Source of the DNA: Chenopodium formosanum
Taxonomy: Eukaryota > Streptophyta > Magnoliopsida > Caryophyllales > Amaranthaceae
DNA: 64,000 bases
Assembly: GCA_024500155.1 (NCBI GenBank)
Contig: CM044865.1
Span: 36,573,776 to 36,637,775, forward strand
Direction: 5' to 3'
Each line of letters opens with the position of its first letter. Positions within the stretch are counted from its first letter, which is position 1. Positions 46,040 through 57,300 of the stretch are shown piece after piece. The position numbers were made by a program, and so were the translations under genes. The notes beneath the pieces were generated by a model, which saw nothing but the letters and a program-made list of their open reading frames with translations, did not search any database and was not told the DNA's origin.

Positions 46040-47478
46040 ATTGTAAATTATGCTTCCCTGTGCCCCTTACTTGAGAAAATTGTTTTGATTCTTGGTATTT
46101 GATGATAGGCATGGTGGATTAGTTAATCATGATTTGATGTTTGATTGCCTTGAAGCCTTAACATGCGTCAATTTTGTCCAACTACTTGTGAATATAGTGC
46201 TTGACTAGTTGATTTGGTTAGGAATGTGTGATAGTTCCATAGTTCCTGGTATGTTAATGAATTTGAGTATTGGTTTGCAACTATTAGTAATATTTATATG
46301 ATTCATTATTATGCACATTGTGGAGGACGAAGGCACTTGTTCTTTTAGGTAGCCTCCAGAGATTGTAGATACATTTGTTCCCTTCTTGCTACCCATGTTG
46401 TCGCCTTAACTTTTTTGTTGTTTTATTGGCCATATTACAAGCCTATTTTTCCCTATTGGTTACTAGTCCCAAGCTTGGCTTGGGGGAGCTATTAGTGAGT
46501 GAGGCGAGGGAGTTTGTAGTGTGCTTACTATTTGCACAATTTGGGTGAGTTTTGAGAAGTTGTTTTGTTGTTGATCATGTTTATTTTTGATGAGTTTGAG
46601 AGTTATATTTTCTTGAAAAATAAAGCATGATGTTATGAAGAAAAAAAAGAGAGATTCAAGAAAAAAAATATGTTGAAAAAAATTAGTGAACTTCAAAAGA
46701 AAAGAAAAGTATTCAAATGTTCTAGTTTAAGGTTGATCAAAAGAAAAAAAAATAAGAGCTTCAATGAAAAATTCACGTTTGGAAATAAAGTTTGTTTATT
46801 CACTCCACTTCTTCATTATTATATCTTATGAGTGATATGTAAGAGTTGGGATTGTTTACTATGATCGGAGTATATTTGGTTGATGTTAGAGTTGGTTATG
46901 TAGGAGATGATTAGTCATTATTTATTTTTGACTTTGGTTTTACTAGGATTTTCTCCGTTAAGCATAGATTTTCTCTCACTTGTTCCCAAATGATTTCTAC
47001 CCTTTACCCTAGCCTTACATTACAAGCTTTAAAGACCTTCTGACTTTTGTGCATAGAATTGTATGAATGTGAAAGTGTTGCTTATCAATGCAAGTTATGA
47101 TTTGGCATATTTCGAGTCGACTAGTAGGATTGATCGTTCATTGTTTTATACACACGAGAGTGTGAGATGGGTGGGAATTATTCACATAAAGGGGTTGGTT
47201 GGAGAGCGATCGAGTACATCTTTTACTCGCCACATAAATGAGAGTTGAGTGCGTGAGCACTAGTCTAGAATTCTATATGCTCTTGTAATTTTCTTTGCTT
47301 GACAATTGTTAGGGAAGATTGGTAATTAGATGGATTTGATTGGTTGATTTTGAAGCATGTTTATTTGATTTACCCTGGGTCGTTTGTGCTTGATTTTTAC
47401 TTTTGCGGTGAAGCATATTTATTAATTCATTGATGAGATCTTACTTAGGGACAAGAAAAGGTTTGGCTTGGGGGAGTT

Positions 47479-48886
47479 TGATGTGTCTATTTTATATAGT
47501 ATTTTACCCCCGTCCCTTGGTCGTAATTAGTAGTGTTTTTGGCTCTTTAGAGCCACTTTTATTACTAATTGGTGTTTTCTAGTGTTTTCGTAGATTTGGT
47601 TGACTTTTGCAGGGATTTATGCTTTTGGAGTATTTTCCCGAGATATTTTGGAGCAATCACGAGCATTGGAGGAGCACGACCAGATTTTATAGCCCAGGGC
47701 CGGTTAGAGCCATCGAACCGGTGATTAAGGGCTCGGTATAGGTGATACCGGGGCATTTGGACCGAGTATTCAAGACTGGAAGAGGAAACCCAGATTGGCC
47801 CGAAGAATTGGAGCCCAATCGTAGTCCAAATAGTGGCCCAAGTGAGCCGCCCGGCCAAAGAGGCTGGCGCTAGGAGGCGCGCCCGGCCGGGCGGGAGAAG
47901 CTAAGGTTGGCGCCCGGTGACACGCCCGGCCGGGCGCGAGATTAGTATTGAGAAGTAAAAAGGCGCGCCCGATTGGGCGGTGCCTCGCCCGATCGGGCGC
48001 GTGTATTTATTAGGAGACGATTAGCGTCGTTTTAATTTGTTTTAGTTTAGGATTTGTACGGAGTATAAATACTCCTCCGTAATACGATTTTTAGCTCTCT
48101 CTCTCTCTTTCTTCACTCTCTTAAATGTTTTCTTAGATTTCTTTCTCTTAAACCTTTGCTCTTAATCTATTCTTAATTCCAGATTTGTTTGGTAACGATT
48201 TCTCTTCTTTTAATCTTAGTTGTTTATTTTATTCCTTTCATCATGACATGTTTTATTGCTTTGATTAGTTTAGTTTTTACTATGTGTGAGTAGTTTACTT
48301 TCTAGGGTTTATGGGGATCCATAAATAATATGAAGGGGTAAATTATTGTTGTTAATTGTCAATGCTAGATTAATTTCCTATTGATTGATTTAATGCTCTG
48401 TGACTAGATTTGCGTAGATCTTTTATGCATGAGTTTAACAATATTGATTCGATTCGACAGATGAGAATTAATGTTTAGGTCTAGTTTCAATAGGCAGGTT
48501 AATTTATAAATGGTTAGGTCGAGATTCGAAAGATGAGATTTAATACTGGTAAATTAATTGTGTGATTATAATACGTAGCGAAAGCCCTTTATAATCTGAT
48601 TAATATTTGCATTGATGAATGATTATTATATTCAACCCTAGAATATTATTTATTAGTGAACCTATGCCCTAGGTCCTTTTATATATTATTCTCTCCTTAT
48701 TCTTGATCTCCGTAGTTTAGTTTGTCATTCAATTATAAATATTGGTTACTTCATAATCTAGATTATATTAGTTAATTGGGAATATAAAGATCCGTTTCTC
48801 TGTGGATTCGACCCTACTTCCCTATCTACATTAGTTAGAGGATTTAGGTATTACTTTTGATTTGGGGATAGGACTTTACCCTGTCA
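47479..48886 (+). repeat. 3' LTR of Athila-like element B (complete)
   Basis: 1,408 bp from TGATGTGTC to CCCTGTCA, directly followed by the CATTA target duplication. Shares the promoter, palindromes and CT leader of the 5' copy. Confidence 0.93.
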
Positions 48887-49072
48887 CATTAATAATTATC
48901 AATTAAGTACATAATAATTTGTCATACTGGTGACAATGCCTTACAAAAGCAAATGAACACTGTCACACTAAACTATGACAAGATCAAAACAATACCATTC
49001 TATACAAAACATTGCCTTCTAGTTAAACAAAAACAAAGTTACAGGGCATTTAATCTAGCACTAATTACATCA

Positions 49073-49477
49073 CTACTCTACCCTAATCTTCTTTTGCGGC
49101 CCACCAGGTTGAATAGCTTCTTCCCTCTTCCTTTTCTTACTCCACATATCTTCCTCATCCCTAAATAGCCATCGCAACCCATCCAGAAACTTAGCTCAAT
49201 CCTGAACCATTGAATTATGAAAGCCATACCCATTATGCCTCATAATATTAGTTGCAATCCACCACCTTTCACTGGCCTGTTTGGCTCTAACTACATGAGG
49301 AATCCAGGTGTTTGAATGCCACAAATCATTTCAATGCCTACAAACACAATTACACATCGCTTGGGCTCGAGAAGTGCACTTAGGAAATATATACATGCAT
49401 AAGATTTCAGGAATAGATAAAGCATGTGGGGCATCATCTAGAGCAGCCATGTAATGAGGGTCGTCTATTGGATCCAT
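49073..49477 (-). pseudogene. F-box-like small gene, copy 2
   Basis: Same length (405 nt) and start (MDPIDDPHY) as copy 1. Has SIPEILCMYIFPK and CVCRH, with TGA for the F-box tryptophan and another TGA at QD-stop-AKF where copy 1 keeps tryptophan; it retains the tryptophan that copy 1 has lost. The basic tail KKRKREE and KKIRVE is kept. Flanking 3' DNA (48900-49070) also resembles that of copy 1 (41190-41465), so a segment larger than the gene was duplicated. The Athila insertion now separates the copies. Confidence 0.6.
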
Positions 49478-49989
49478 TTACACTAACAAAACACCCAATA
49501 ATCATAGTGTTAACACAACCACATATTAAAATAATTCAAACTTAAAAATACTTTGTTTTTAAAAATAATGACAATGATCATGAACCAATTATAAGCATTA
49601 AATTACTTGAGTAACAAAATACATAAATTCAACACATTATATACATCCACACAAAAAAACTAATGATCAACGTACAATTCTAAATCATACAATACCAATA
49701 ATATTTTAAACTTAATTTCATTATAAAACAATAAAAATAAAAGAGAATATGATTTTTAAATATGTACCTTACAATATAGTTGAATTCGAATAAAAATTGA
49801 ACAAAACTACTAAATCTCCTTTGTTGAAAAACTGGAAATGGATGGTTTTTTTAACAAACAGAAGAGAAATATGAAAGGGTGTATAGATTTTTTTGAGAGT
49901 ATGAATTTTTAAATACTTTATTTAAATCTTATTATTGCGCGTTTTCTCAAGTAATTTAATTCTAAATCAATCAATTCATCATTTCCTGG

Positions 49990-50400
49990 CTTTTTATTTG
50001 CCCACGTATGAATACTCAGTCCTAATATAAAATATTGTAATATAAAGAATGTAGTGTAATCTAATTTCTGATAAATTTAAACCATTATATGAAAATTTTA
50101 ATCTATTACCTGACTAAATATACAAAACTTTTACCAACAAGTATTATAGTTTGATTATTATAATTGACATTATTTATCTAATATCTAACTAAAACACTTT
50201 AATTCCTGACTAATATATTGTTATGCCTGAGAAAAATATATTAATAACTCACGTGACTTGTATAATATCTGACTTTGACTCTTTAATTCTTGACTAAAAT
50301 ATTATTATTCTTGACAAAAATATAACCTATTATATGAAAATTTAAATATACTAATTTTTTACCAACAAGTATTGACCTGAAAAAAAAAGACAATACATGA
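49990..50400 (+). repeat. ATTCCTGA-motif DNA, block 2
   Basis: Contains TTACCAACAAGTATTATAGT, AATTGACATTATTTAT and CTTTAATTCCTGACTAAT, matching 42470-42600 in block 1 with few changes. Plus-strand orientation is kept. Confidence 0.72.
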
Positions 50401-50605
50401 CAAACCAAGATAAAATCAAAGTACATTACTAAAATATACTCGATTTCATATATTTTGAAAAATGTAATACATCAAAAAATATACTCGTAATATATTTTTG
50501 AATTTCAATTATTACATATCATTTTTTTCATATATTAAAATGATATTGATTGAGGTTAATCTTTAACAAAGAGAGACAAAAAAAAAAAAAAAAAACCCTA
50601 GAATC

Positions 50606-50908
50606 TTATTCATCTTCTTGAGATTTTAAACTTGTTTTTTCTTTTGATCTTCTTTTTCTTCTTCCTGTTCCTTCTTTTGTTGATCGTCCTCTTTCTTTTT
50701 TTTGTTCTTCCTGGAATTTTTCTTCCGCCCTCTTTCTCTTCCTCAGTTCTTCGATTTCATTCTTTTCAACTTTTTCATACAGATTCATCAACCCATCCTT
50801 CACTCTATCTCTTCTCTCAAATAGATCATTTAATCTCTTTTCAAAGTTGTCAAAAACATTTTCTTCTGGATCGTTTGATGAAGTAGAAGACTGAGAATTA
50901 TTTTCCAT
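50606..50908 (-). CDS. Small charged coiled-coil protein, function unknown
   Basis: One open frame of 100 codons from MENNSQSSTSS. The N-terminal 15 residues are S/N-rich; from about residue 18 to 75 the sequence is helical and charged (NDLFERRDRVKDGLM, VEKNEIEELRKRKRAEE), which fits a coiled coil, then a basic R/K-rich tail. An ATG 20 codons upstream (MFVFLYILSPK) is possible, but MENNSQ lies in a better start setting. I recognise no family. It is antisense within the FRS-like 13.9-kb intron, like its neighbours. Confidence 0.5.
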   Translation of the reverse strand: MENNSQSSTSSNDPEENVFDNFEKRLNDLFERRDRVKDGLMNLYEKVEKNEIEELRKRKRAEEKFQEEQKKERGRSTKEGTGRRKRRSKEKTSLKSQEDE

Positions 50909-51200
50909 ATTTGAGGAATAAAGAAAAGAGTTTGTTTTAGGAGAGAGAATATACAGGAACACAAACATGCAAAATGTATGAGCAAATCATTGTTTTATAG
51001 ACAAATAAAAAAGATTAAAAAAAATACTTTACTTTTAAAATAATTTTCTATGTGTATTTCTTATTATTACATTTTTGTCATCTTTATACAAAAGGCTAGA
51101 TAAATATATTTATTTTAAATATCTTTATTTTAAATATTTTTATCCAAATCACATAGTACTGAGAGCTACTATAAGTAAAATCAAACACGATTAAAATTTT

Positions 51201-52310
51201 GGGAAATTCTCTTTGGTGAACTCTAACTTTTTAATTTTCTAAGTGGTAGACATTCTTAAATTTTATTAGCAATGGTAAACTTAACTTTTTAATTACCATT
51301 GATAAGTGTTATTTCCTTTACTATAGCTAGTTTTTTATTTTTTAAATTATATTAAAATTAAAAAAAAAACCCAACCTCTCCCCCAACCCACTACCATCCC
51401 CCTCCCCTAACCCAGCCACCTTGCGGCGGCCGAAAATCGATGAATCTCCCCGACACCACCCTCTCCCTATCGGAATCAGCCCCCTCCCCTGACCCCCACC
51501 CCGATTCAACCACCTACTCCCTTCTCCTCCCCATTTCTGGTTTCCCCCTCCCCTTTCCTCCCCGAATTCAACAACCACAAACCCCATCACCTTTGAAATA
51601 GCAGCGCTTCTACTGCTGCTCCTCCTTCAATTCGCAAACACACCACCCACGAGCACTCTCCTCCCACCGCCGGTGATCCCCTCCTCTCTCTCTCCTCTAA
51701 CGAGCAACCGCCGGTGACCCCACATTACCAGCAACAAAGCCTTCTTCAAACCCTAAGATTGAGTACAATTAACCCTAAAATCGAGCAAAATCAACCCTGA
51801 ATCGAGCAAAATCAAACCCACCGAAAAAAAACACTAAAATTGAGAGAAATCAAGCCCTAAAGCTTCGAATATTGACGAAACCCATGGTTTCGACCTTCAT
51901 CCCGAAACCCTAATTATCTGATTTCGTTTAGGGAGGAGAGATTGAGGATTTGAGATTACGATGAGGGGATTTCGGGGCTGAGGGTGTTGATTTTGGGGAA
52001 GGCAAGCGCGCAAGGGGGAGGAAGGCTTGGCGGCCGGTGCGCCGGCGTGGGTGGGGTCAAGGAGGAAGAAGTGCGTGGCTGATGTTGGGCAGTTGGGGGA
52101 ATAGATAATTTTTTTTTAAAAAAATCTTTCTAAATAAATAAATTAAAACTAACTATAAACTAACTATAGTTAAATATTTAGTTAAAATTAATCATTAATG
52201 TTATAGTTGACTTAATTTAAAAAAAGTTAAGTTTACCATTGATAATAAAATTTAAGAATGTTTACCACTTAGAAAATAAAAAAGTTGGAGTTCACTAAAG
52301 AGAATTTCCC
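51201..52310. mobile_element. Non-autonomous Mutator-like element 5 (GGGAAA ends)
   Basis: Inverted ends of about 95 bp begin GGGAAATTCTCTTT and share TTTCTAAGTGGTA and AACATTCTTAAATTTTATTA-like words. The 9-bp flanks TAAAATTTT (51192-51200) and TAAATTTTT (52311-52319) differ at one base. The left core is C-rich (51370-51720) and the right core G-rich (51960-52100), as in the elements at 12.3-23.8 kb. Inserted in ATTCCTGA-type DNA. Confidence 0.78.
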
Positions 52311-52329
52311 TAAATTTTTTTTATGCGTG

Positions 52330-54200
52330 TTAAACATATAACAATACCCGATATAAGTTATTTAATACCTGACAAAAACGTGCTAATTTTTGTATTTTAA
52401 ATTGTTATTCCTGAAGAAAATACTACAATAACTGAGATAAATTATCTAATATCTGACTAAACCATTCTAATTCCTAACTCTAACTATTAGATAATACAAC
52501 AATAACTTAGATAATTAAAAAATTAGAACAATTAGACTTTTCTGTTATTCCTGAACAAAATAGGTATATAATTGACATTTTTTATTTGATATCTGATTAA
52601 AACACTTTAATTCCCGACTTATATATTGTTATGCCTGACAAAAATAGATTAATAACTAACGTGAATTATATAATATCTGACTTTGACTCTTTCGATACCT
52701 GACTAAAATATTGTTATTCCTGAAAAAAATATATCAATTACTGCCATAATTTATCTAATATCTGAATATAAAATGAAATTATTTGATTTATGTTGTTTAA
52801 GTAATGACTAAAATCAAACACTATTAAATTGTTTTATGCTTGATAAACATATAACAATACCTGCTATAAGTTATCTAATATCTGACAAAAACGTGCTAAT
52901 TTCTGTGTTTTAAATAATTATTCCTGAATAAAATACTACAATAACTGAGATAAATTATCTTATATCTGACTTAACCATTCTAATTCTTGACCCTAACTAT
53001 TAGATAATACAACAATAACTGAGATAAATTACAAAATTCGAACTATTAGTGTTTAGGGTAATTTTACCCTGCCACGTGGTCCAATCAGAGGGTGACACGT
53101 GTCAGCCTCAGGATGGCCCAAAGTGGACCAATCCCTGCTTGATACGTGTCATTCCGGAAATTAAGGGAAAAAAGGCGGCCTTCAGGCCCAAATCCCGAGA
53201 AAACCGCAATGCGGCGCAGCCCACCAATGATTAGGGATCAATGACCTAATCAGGGGCACAAATCCCGAGGACCCTATAAATAGGGGGATTTCCTTTTTTT
53301 GGGGGGCACGTTTTATCATTTATTATTACACTGTCCCTGTGATAGAGACATCTGAGCTTGGAAATCCGAGCATATACCCACCTTAATTTCCGTACTCTTT
53401 ATTCCTTTTCAAGTTACTAATTTGACCGTCGGAGGCGGAGCTCCAACCACCCGGAGTCTCCGTTATTTTGCAGGTGCAGCTTAAGCCGGATCAGTTTTCG
53501 TGTTGTAACTCTCCCGAGGGACAAAAACAACCAAAACAATTAGACTTTTTTGTTATTCCTGAACAAAATAGGTTTATAATTGACATTATTTATTTAATAT
53601 CTGATTAAAACACATTAATTCCTGACTAATAAATTGTTATGCCTGACAAAAATAGATTAGTAACTAACGTGAGTTATATAATATCTGACTTTGACTCTTT
53701 AATACCTAACAAAAATATATCAATTACTGCCATGATTTATATAATATCTGACTATAAAATGAAATTATTTGATTTATGTTGTCTAAGTAATGATTAAAAC
53801 TTGCTAATTCCTAATGAATATCATGTAATTCCAGATCAAAATAATCTAAAAACTGAAGAAAATAATCAAATTGTTTTATAGTTGTTGAAGAAAATAGGTT
53901 TATAATTGACATTATTTATTTAATATCCGATTAAAACACTTTAATTCCTGACTAATAAATTGTTACGCCTGACAAAAATAGATTAGTAACTAACGTGAGT
54001 TATATAATATCTGACTTTGACTCTTTAATACCTAGCAAGAATATATCAATTACTGCGATGATTTATCTAATATCTGACTATAAAATGGAATTATTTGATT
54101 TATGTTGTCTAAGTAATGACTAAAACTTTCTAATTCCTAATGAATATCATGTAATTCCTGATCAAATAATCTAAAAACTGAAGAAAATAATTAAATTGTT
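52330..54200 (+). repeat. ATTCCTGA-motif DNA, block 3, with higher-order units
   Basis: Units of about 326 bp recur: GGTTTATAATTGACATTATT occurs at 53571 and 53897, each followed by AATTCCTGACTAATAAATTG and GACTTTGACTCTTTAATACC; a diverged copy starts near 52568. The solo LTR at 53050-53538 interrupts it. The block ends at the acceptor of the FRS-like exon at 54216. Confidence 0.78.
53050..53538 (+). mobile_element. Solo LTR of the Tat-like family
   Basis: 489 bp from TGTTTAGGG to CCAAAACA, flanked by ATTAG (53045-53049 and 53539-53543), and highly similar to the LTR at 31572-32062, including CTATAAATAGGGGG. The diverged repeat near 52520 shows the uninterrupted site (AACAATTAGACTTTTCTG), which supports the insertion. 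It arose by recombination between two LTRs. Confidence 0.95.
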
Positions 54201-55084
54201 CTATAATTGTTGCAGGTGTATCCAAATTCAAGACATATATTGTGTCTATGGCATTTACAAAAGAATTTTGTATCACACTTTGGAACTTTAAAAAACAACC
54301 CTGAATTCAAGAATATGTTTCACAAGTGCTTAAGAGGCTGTGATTCAGAATCAAAATTTGAAGATGTCTGGAACAAGATGGTTCAAAAACATGGATTAGA
54401 AAAAAAAGAGTGGTTTGATAGGTTATTCGGGATACGAGAAAAATGGTGCACAACATTGAGCAAGGATATTTTCTCTGCGGGAATTCTTTCATCTCAAAGA
54501 GTAGAAGTAACAAACAGAGCAATTTCATTTAAGGCCAACAGAACCACTAAACTTTTGGAGTTCTTTCACATATTTGAAGCTACTGTGAGAAGATGGAGAA
54601 TCACTGAAAAGAGTGACAACTTCAGATGTACTACTGAGAAACCAAAAACAACACAAAAATCTTAAAACATGTTGTTGAAGTTTATACTATGAACTTATAC
54701 AAGGATTTTAAGTTGGAATTTGACACCAGTCTAGGAGCATATGCAAAGGAAAAACCAACTTCAATGCAATACGTCAAATTCTTTGATGTTTCTCTTAATG
54801 AAGATTATATGCACACCTATCAAGTCATATATCACTGTCAAAACAATGAGTTTATGTGTTCTTGTATGTGCTTCACAGAGTCCGGATTGCTGTGCTTTCA
54901 CATTCTCAAGATAATGCAAATGTATAGCATACATGCTATACCAGAGAGATACATTCTGAAACGCTGGACAAAGCTTGCTAAATCAATGATATGGGATGAG
55001 AATGAATCAGGTACGTACATAGTTTGTTATTTTAAAATTTATTATTTGTTAATTATATATAAAATGAAAGTAATTTACTTCTAA

Positions 55085-55260
55085 TTATTATAAGAATGTA
55101 TTCCTGAAAAATATTATATAATTCCTGACAAAAATAGTCTTTTTGCTGAAATAAATATAGTTACTTTTGATAAAAAAATTTAATTATGACAAACATAAAC
55201 TTATAACTGATATAAATATTATTATTTCTGATAAATATAAACTTATTTATTACATACTTA
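55085..55260 (+). repeat. ATTCCTGA-motif DNA, block 4
   Basis: Begins TGTATTCCTGAAAAATATTA and TAATTCCTGACAAAAATAGT just after the FRS-like SWIM exon; the motif becomes degenerate toward the B3-like gene. Confidence 0.6.
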
Positions 55261-55276
55261 AACTTAACAGAGAAAC

Positions 55277-55754
55277 TTATACATTAATACCATTTTCTGC
55301 ATCAGTAGGAATCCTCTCATTCCCATCAGTAGTAAAAACTCTAATGTAAAAATTTGAATCAATATCATGATAAATATCAAGTCTTTCTCCTTCAACAATA
55401 TTATTGGATGATATAAAGCTTGTCCATTCATCATCAATAAACATGCCACCACAAGTTCCTGTATTTTGTGGTACGCTTAACACTTTAACTTCCCAAAATC
55501 TGCCATTATTCCCACGATAGACTCTAACTGGACCTGAATCTTAAAAGAAAACCTTTCCAATCTGCAGGAAATGGCTGAAATATATAAAAAAAAACACACA
55601 CACACACACACAAAATAGAATTAAAACATTAAATATTTACTAAGATACAAAACAAAAATATAAGTATAATGCTTAATGTTTTTACCAAACTAAGCCGATA
55701 AATTGATCTGAACTTAATAGAACATTTTGCCAAATTTTCATAAAAATCAGCCAT
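55277..55754 (-). pseudogene. B3-domain-like gene, two exons, frameshifted
   Basis: Exon 1 55686-55754 (MADFYENLAKCSIKFRSIYR), donor GTAAAA; exon 2 55574-55277, acceptor ATTTCAG. After FPADWKGF a one-base frameshift interrupts the frame; then come PVRVYRGNNGRFWEVKVL, DDEWTSFISSNNIVEGERLD and FYIRVF, the pattern of a plant B3 DNA-binding fold (W.V, GW..F, N.L..GD.L, V.IF). Short for a B3 protein: a single domain. It is antisense in the second FRS-like intron and flanked by ATTCCTGA words. Confidence 0.6.
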
Positions 55755-56445
55755 TGTCTTCAAGATTGTACAAAAGAAAAAATAAGACTCAACCTTATAT
55801 AGAAACAATAGAGGTTGTTACTTTAAGGTTTTTTTTATAGAAAAAGCTTGATTTAAACAGCCTTTAAATAGAAAATAGTTATGTATGAACAACAATAATT
55901 GACATGTAATTTAACAGAAGAAATTATGACTTTTGTCTATTCTTTATGACTTTTTCATGATGGAATAAATTACTTTGAAATTATATGACTTCTTCAGTTT
56001 TATCTGATTAGTATGACTTTTTGAAGAAGCAATTAAATACTTTTTCGGTTTTTTAAGATTTTTATGACTTTTTGAAGTTGCAATTAAATACTTTTTCAGT
56101 TTTATATGACTTGATTTTGACTTTAGTCAAATTTGTATAACTTTTTGATAATAAAATACATTAAATTTTTATATTTTATAACTTTTTATGATACATGAAC
56201 ACTTATGGCCCAAGGAGAAAACAATATTGTTTTTACTGAAAAAATTAAAATTATTCCTGACATTTAGATTCTCATTCCTGATTATACATATGTTATTCAT
56301 GCCTATACGTATCTTATTCCTGACATTGTAATCTTATTCCTGATATATATTATTATGACTGACAATAATAATATTATTTATGATATAGATATATTAATTC
56401 CTGACCTGTATTATTTTATGACAAATGTAATAATTTTTTTTTTAG
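55755..56445. other. Rest of the second FRS-like intron
   Basis: Promoter side of the B3-like gene. At 55925-56170 'TATGACTTTTT' words recur (TTATGACTTTTTGAAG twice near 56030-56070). ATTCCTGA words resume from 56240 up to the exon at 56446. Confidence 0.5.
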
Positions 56446-56929
56446 GAAATGCAACTACAGACTATTCATTAATAAACACTCCTTGGAGACAAACAATAAC
56501 AAAGAATTTCTACAACCTTGTAACTATATGTCAAGGGAACGAAGAAGCAACAAAATTATGTGACGATGCTTTGGAACAAATGTACAAATCTATAAGAAAA
56601 GTGTTCCAAACAAATGAAGAAAAAATTCGTGAGCTTGATGAAGAACAAGAGAGAAGGAATGATGTAAAAGATCCAAAACGACCAAAAACAAAAGGAAGGC
56701 CAAAGAAAAACAAAAGAATTAGAGGGCATTTTGAAAGAAAAAGAACAGCAACTAGAGATCCAAATGAGTTTGGTACCAAAACTCCAAATACACAACTCAT
56801 TTAATATTGAGACATTCATGAAATAATTTGTATTCATTAAAAATATTTGTAAAAAATATTATGTTTAATTCTAGTATATATTGATTTGATATTTTAGATT
56901 TATAATCAAAATTAAGTTTTGATAATTTT

Positions 56930-57140
56930 TTTTATTCCTGAAAGAATTATTCTAATTTCTGAACAAAATAATGCTATTCGTGACTAATATGATTTATTTC
57001 CTGATAAACATCACTCCTTTCTTGATATAATTTCTGAACAAAGTAATGCTATTGCTGATTAATATGATTCATTCCATGATAATATTGACTTATTTCTTGA
57101 ATATTATCTCTTAACTGAGTTTTGTTTTTCTTGATAAAAA
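56930..57140 (+). repeat. ATTCCTGA-motif DNA, block 5
   Basis: Past the FRS-like stop codon the motif continues (TTATTCCTGAAAGAATTATT, TTTCCTGATAAACATC), so it is not confined to the gene's introns. Confidence 0.6.
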
Positions 57141-57300
57141 TAATCTAACATACGCAAAAACACGAATGTAAACCTGATTGATTATATTAAAGAAAAGCAA
57201 AATATATACATATATAAATAACTTTATAAACAAAAATTTATCAACCAAAATGAACCTAATATTTAACTACAAAAAGGTAATATATACAAAAAAAAATTAT

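Larger units (their letters stand above)
43239..48886 (+). mobile_element. Athila-like element B, gag-pol deleted
   Basis: Bounded by the 5-bp duplication CATTA (43234-43238 and 48887-48891). The 5' LTR (43239-44615) lacks its last 33 bp or so; the 3' LTR (47479-48886, 1,408 bp) is complete and preceded by polypurine GGCTTGGGGGAG. The deletion removed the LTR end, the primer site, gag and pol, joining the LTR directly to the leader of the extra ORF. The two LTRs look nearly identical, so the insertion is recent, and the element could move only with helper proteins, if at all. TATAAATA lies near 43824. Confidence 0.92.
38660..56804 (+). pseudogene. FAR1/FRS-like (MULE transposase-derived) gene, broken
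   Basis: Pieces in order: 38660-39011 and 39650-40290 (one exon split by a CACTA MITE), 54216-55010, 56446-56804. Upstream exons are not seen. Domains: FAR1 DNA-binding region (GFSVRKSTKRR, HELEHNHEL), MULE transposase core (FDTTYRTN, GCAF, FTDQDLAM, HILCLWHLQKN), SWIM zinc finger (CSCMCF...CFHILKIM), and a basic C-terminus (RPKTKGRPKKNKRIR). Damage: the MITE; a 1-base loss near 40098; donor G-to-A (GAG/ATAAGC) at 40291; a frameshift near 54655. Introns 40291-54215 (13.9 kb) and 55011-56445. It could be a dead autonomous Mutator transposase or a dead FRS transcription-factor-like gene; the sequence does not decide. Confidence 0.85.
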
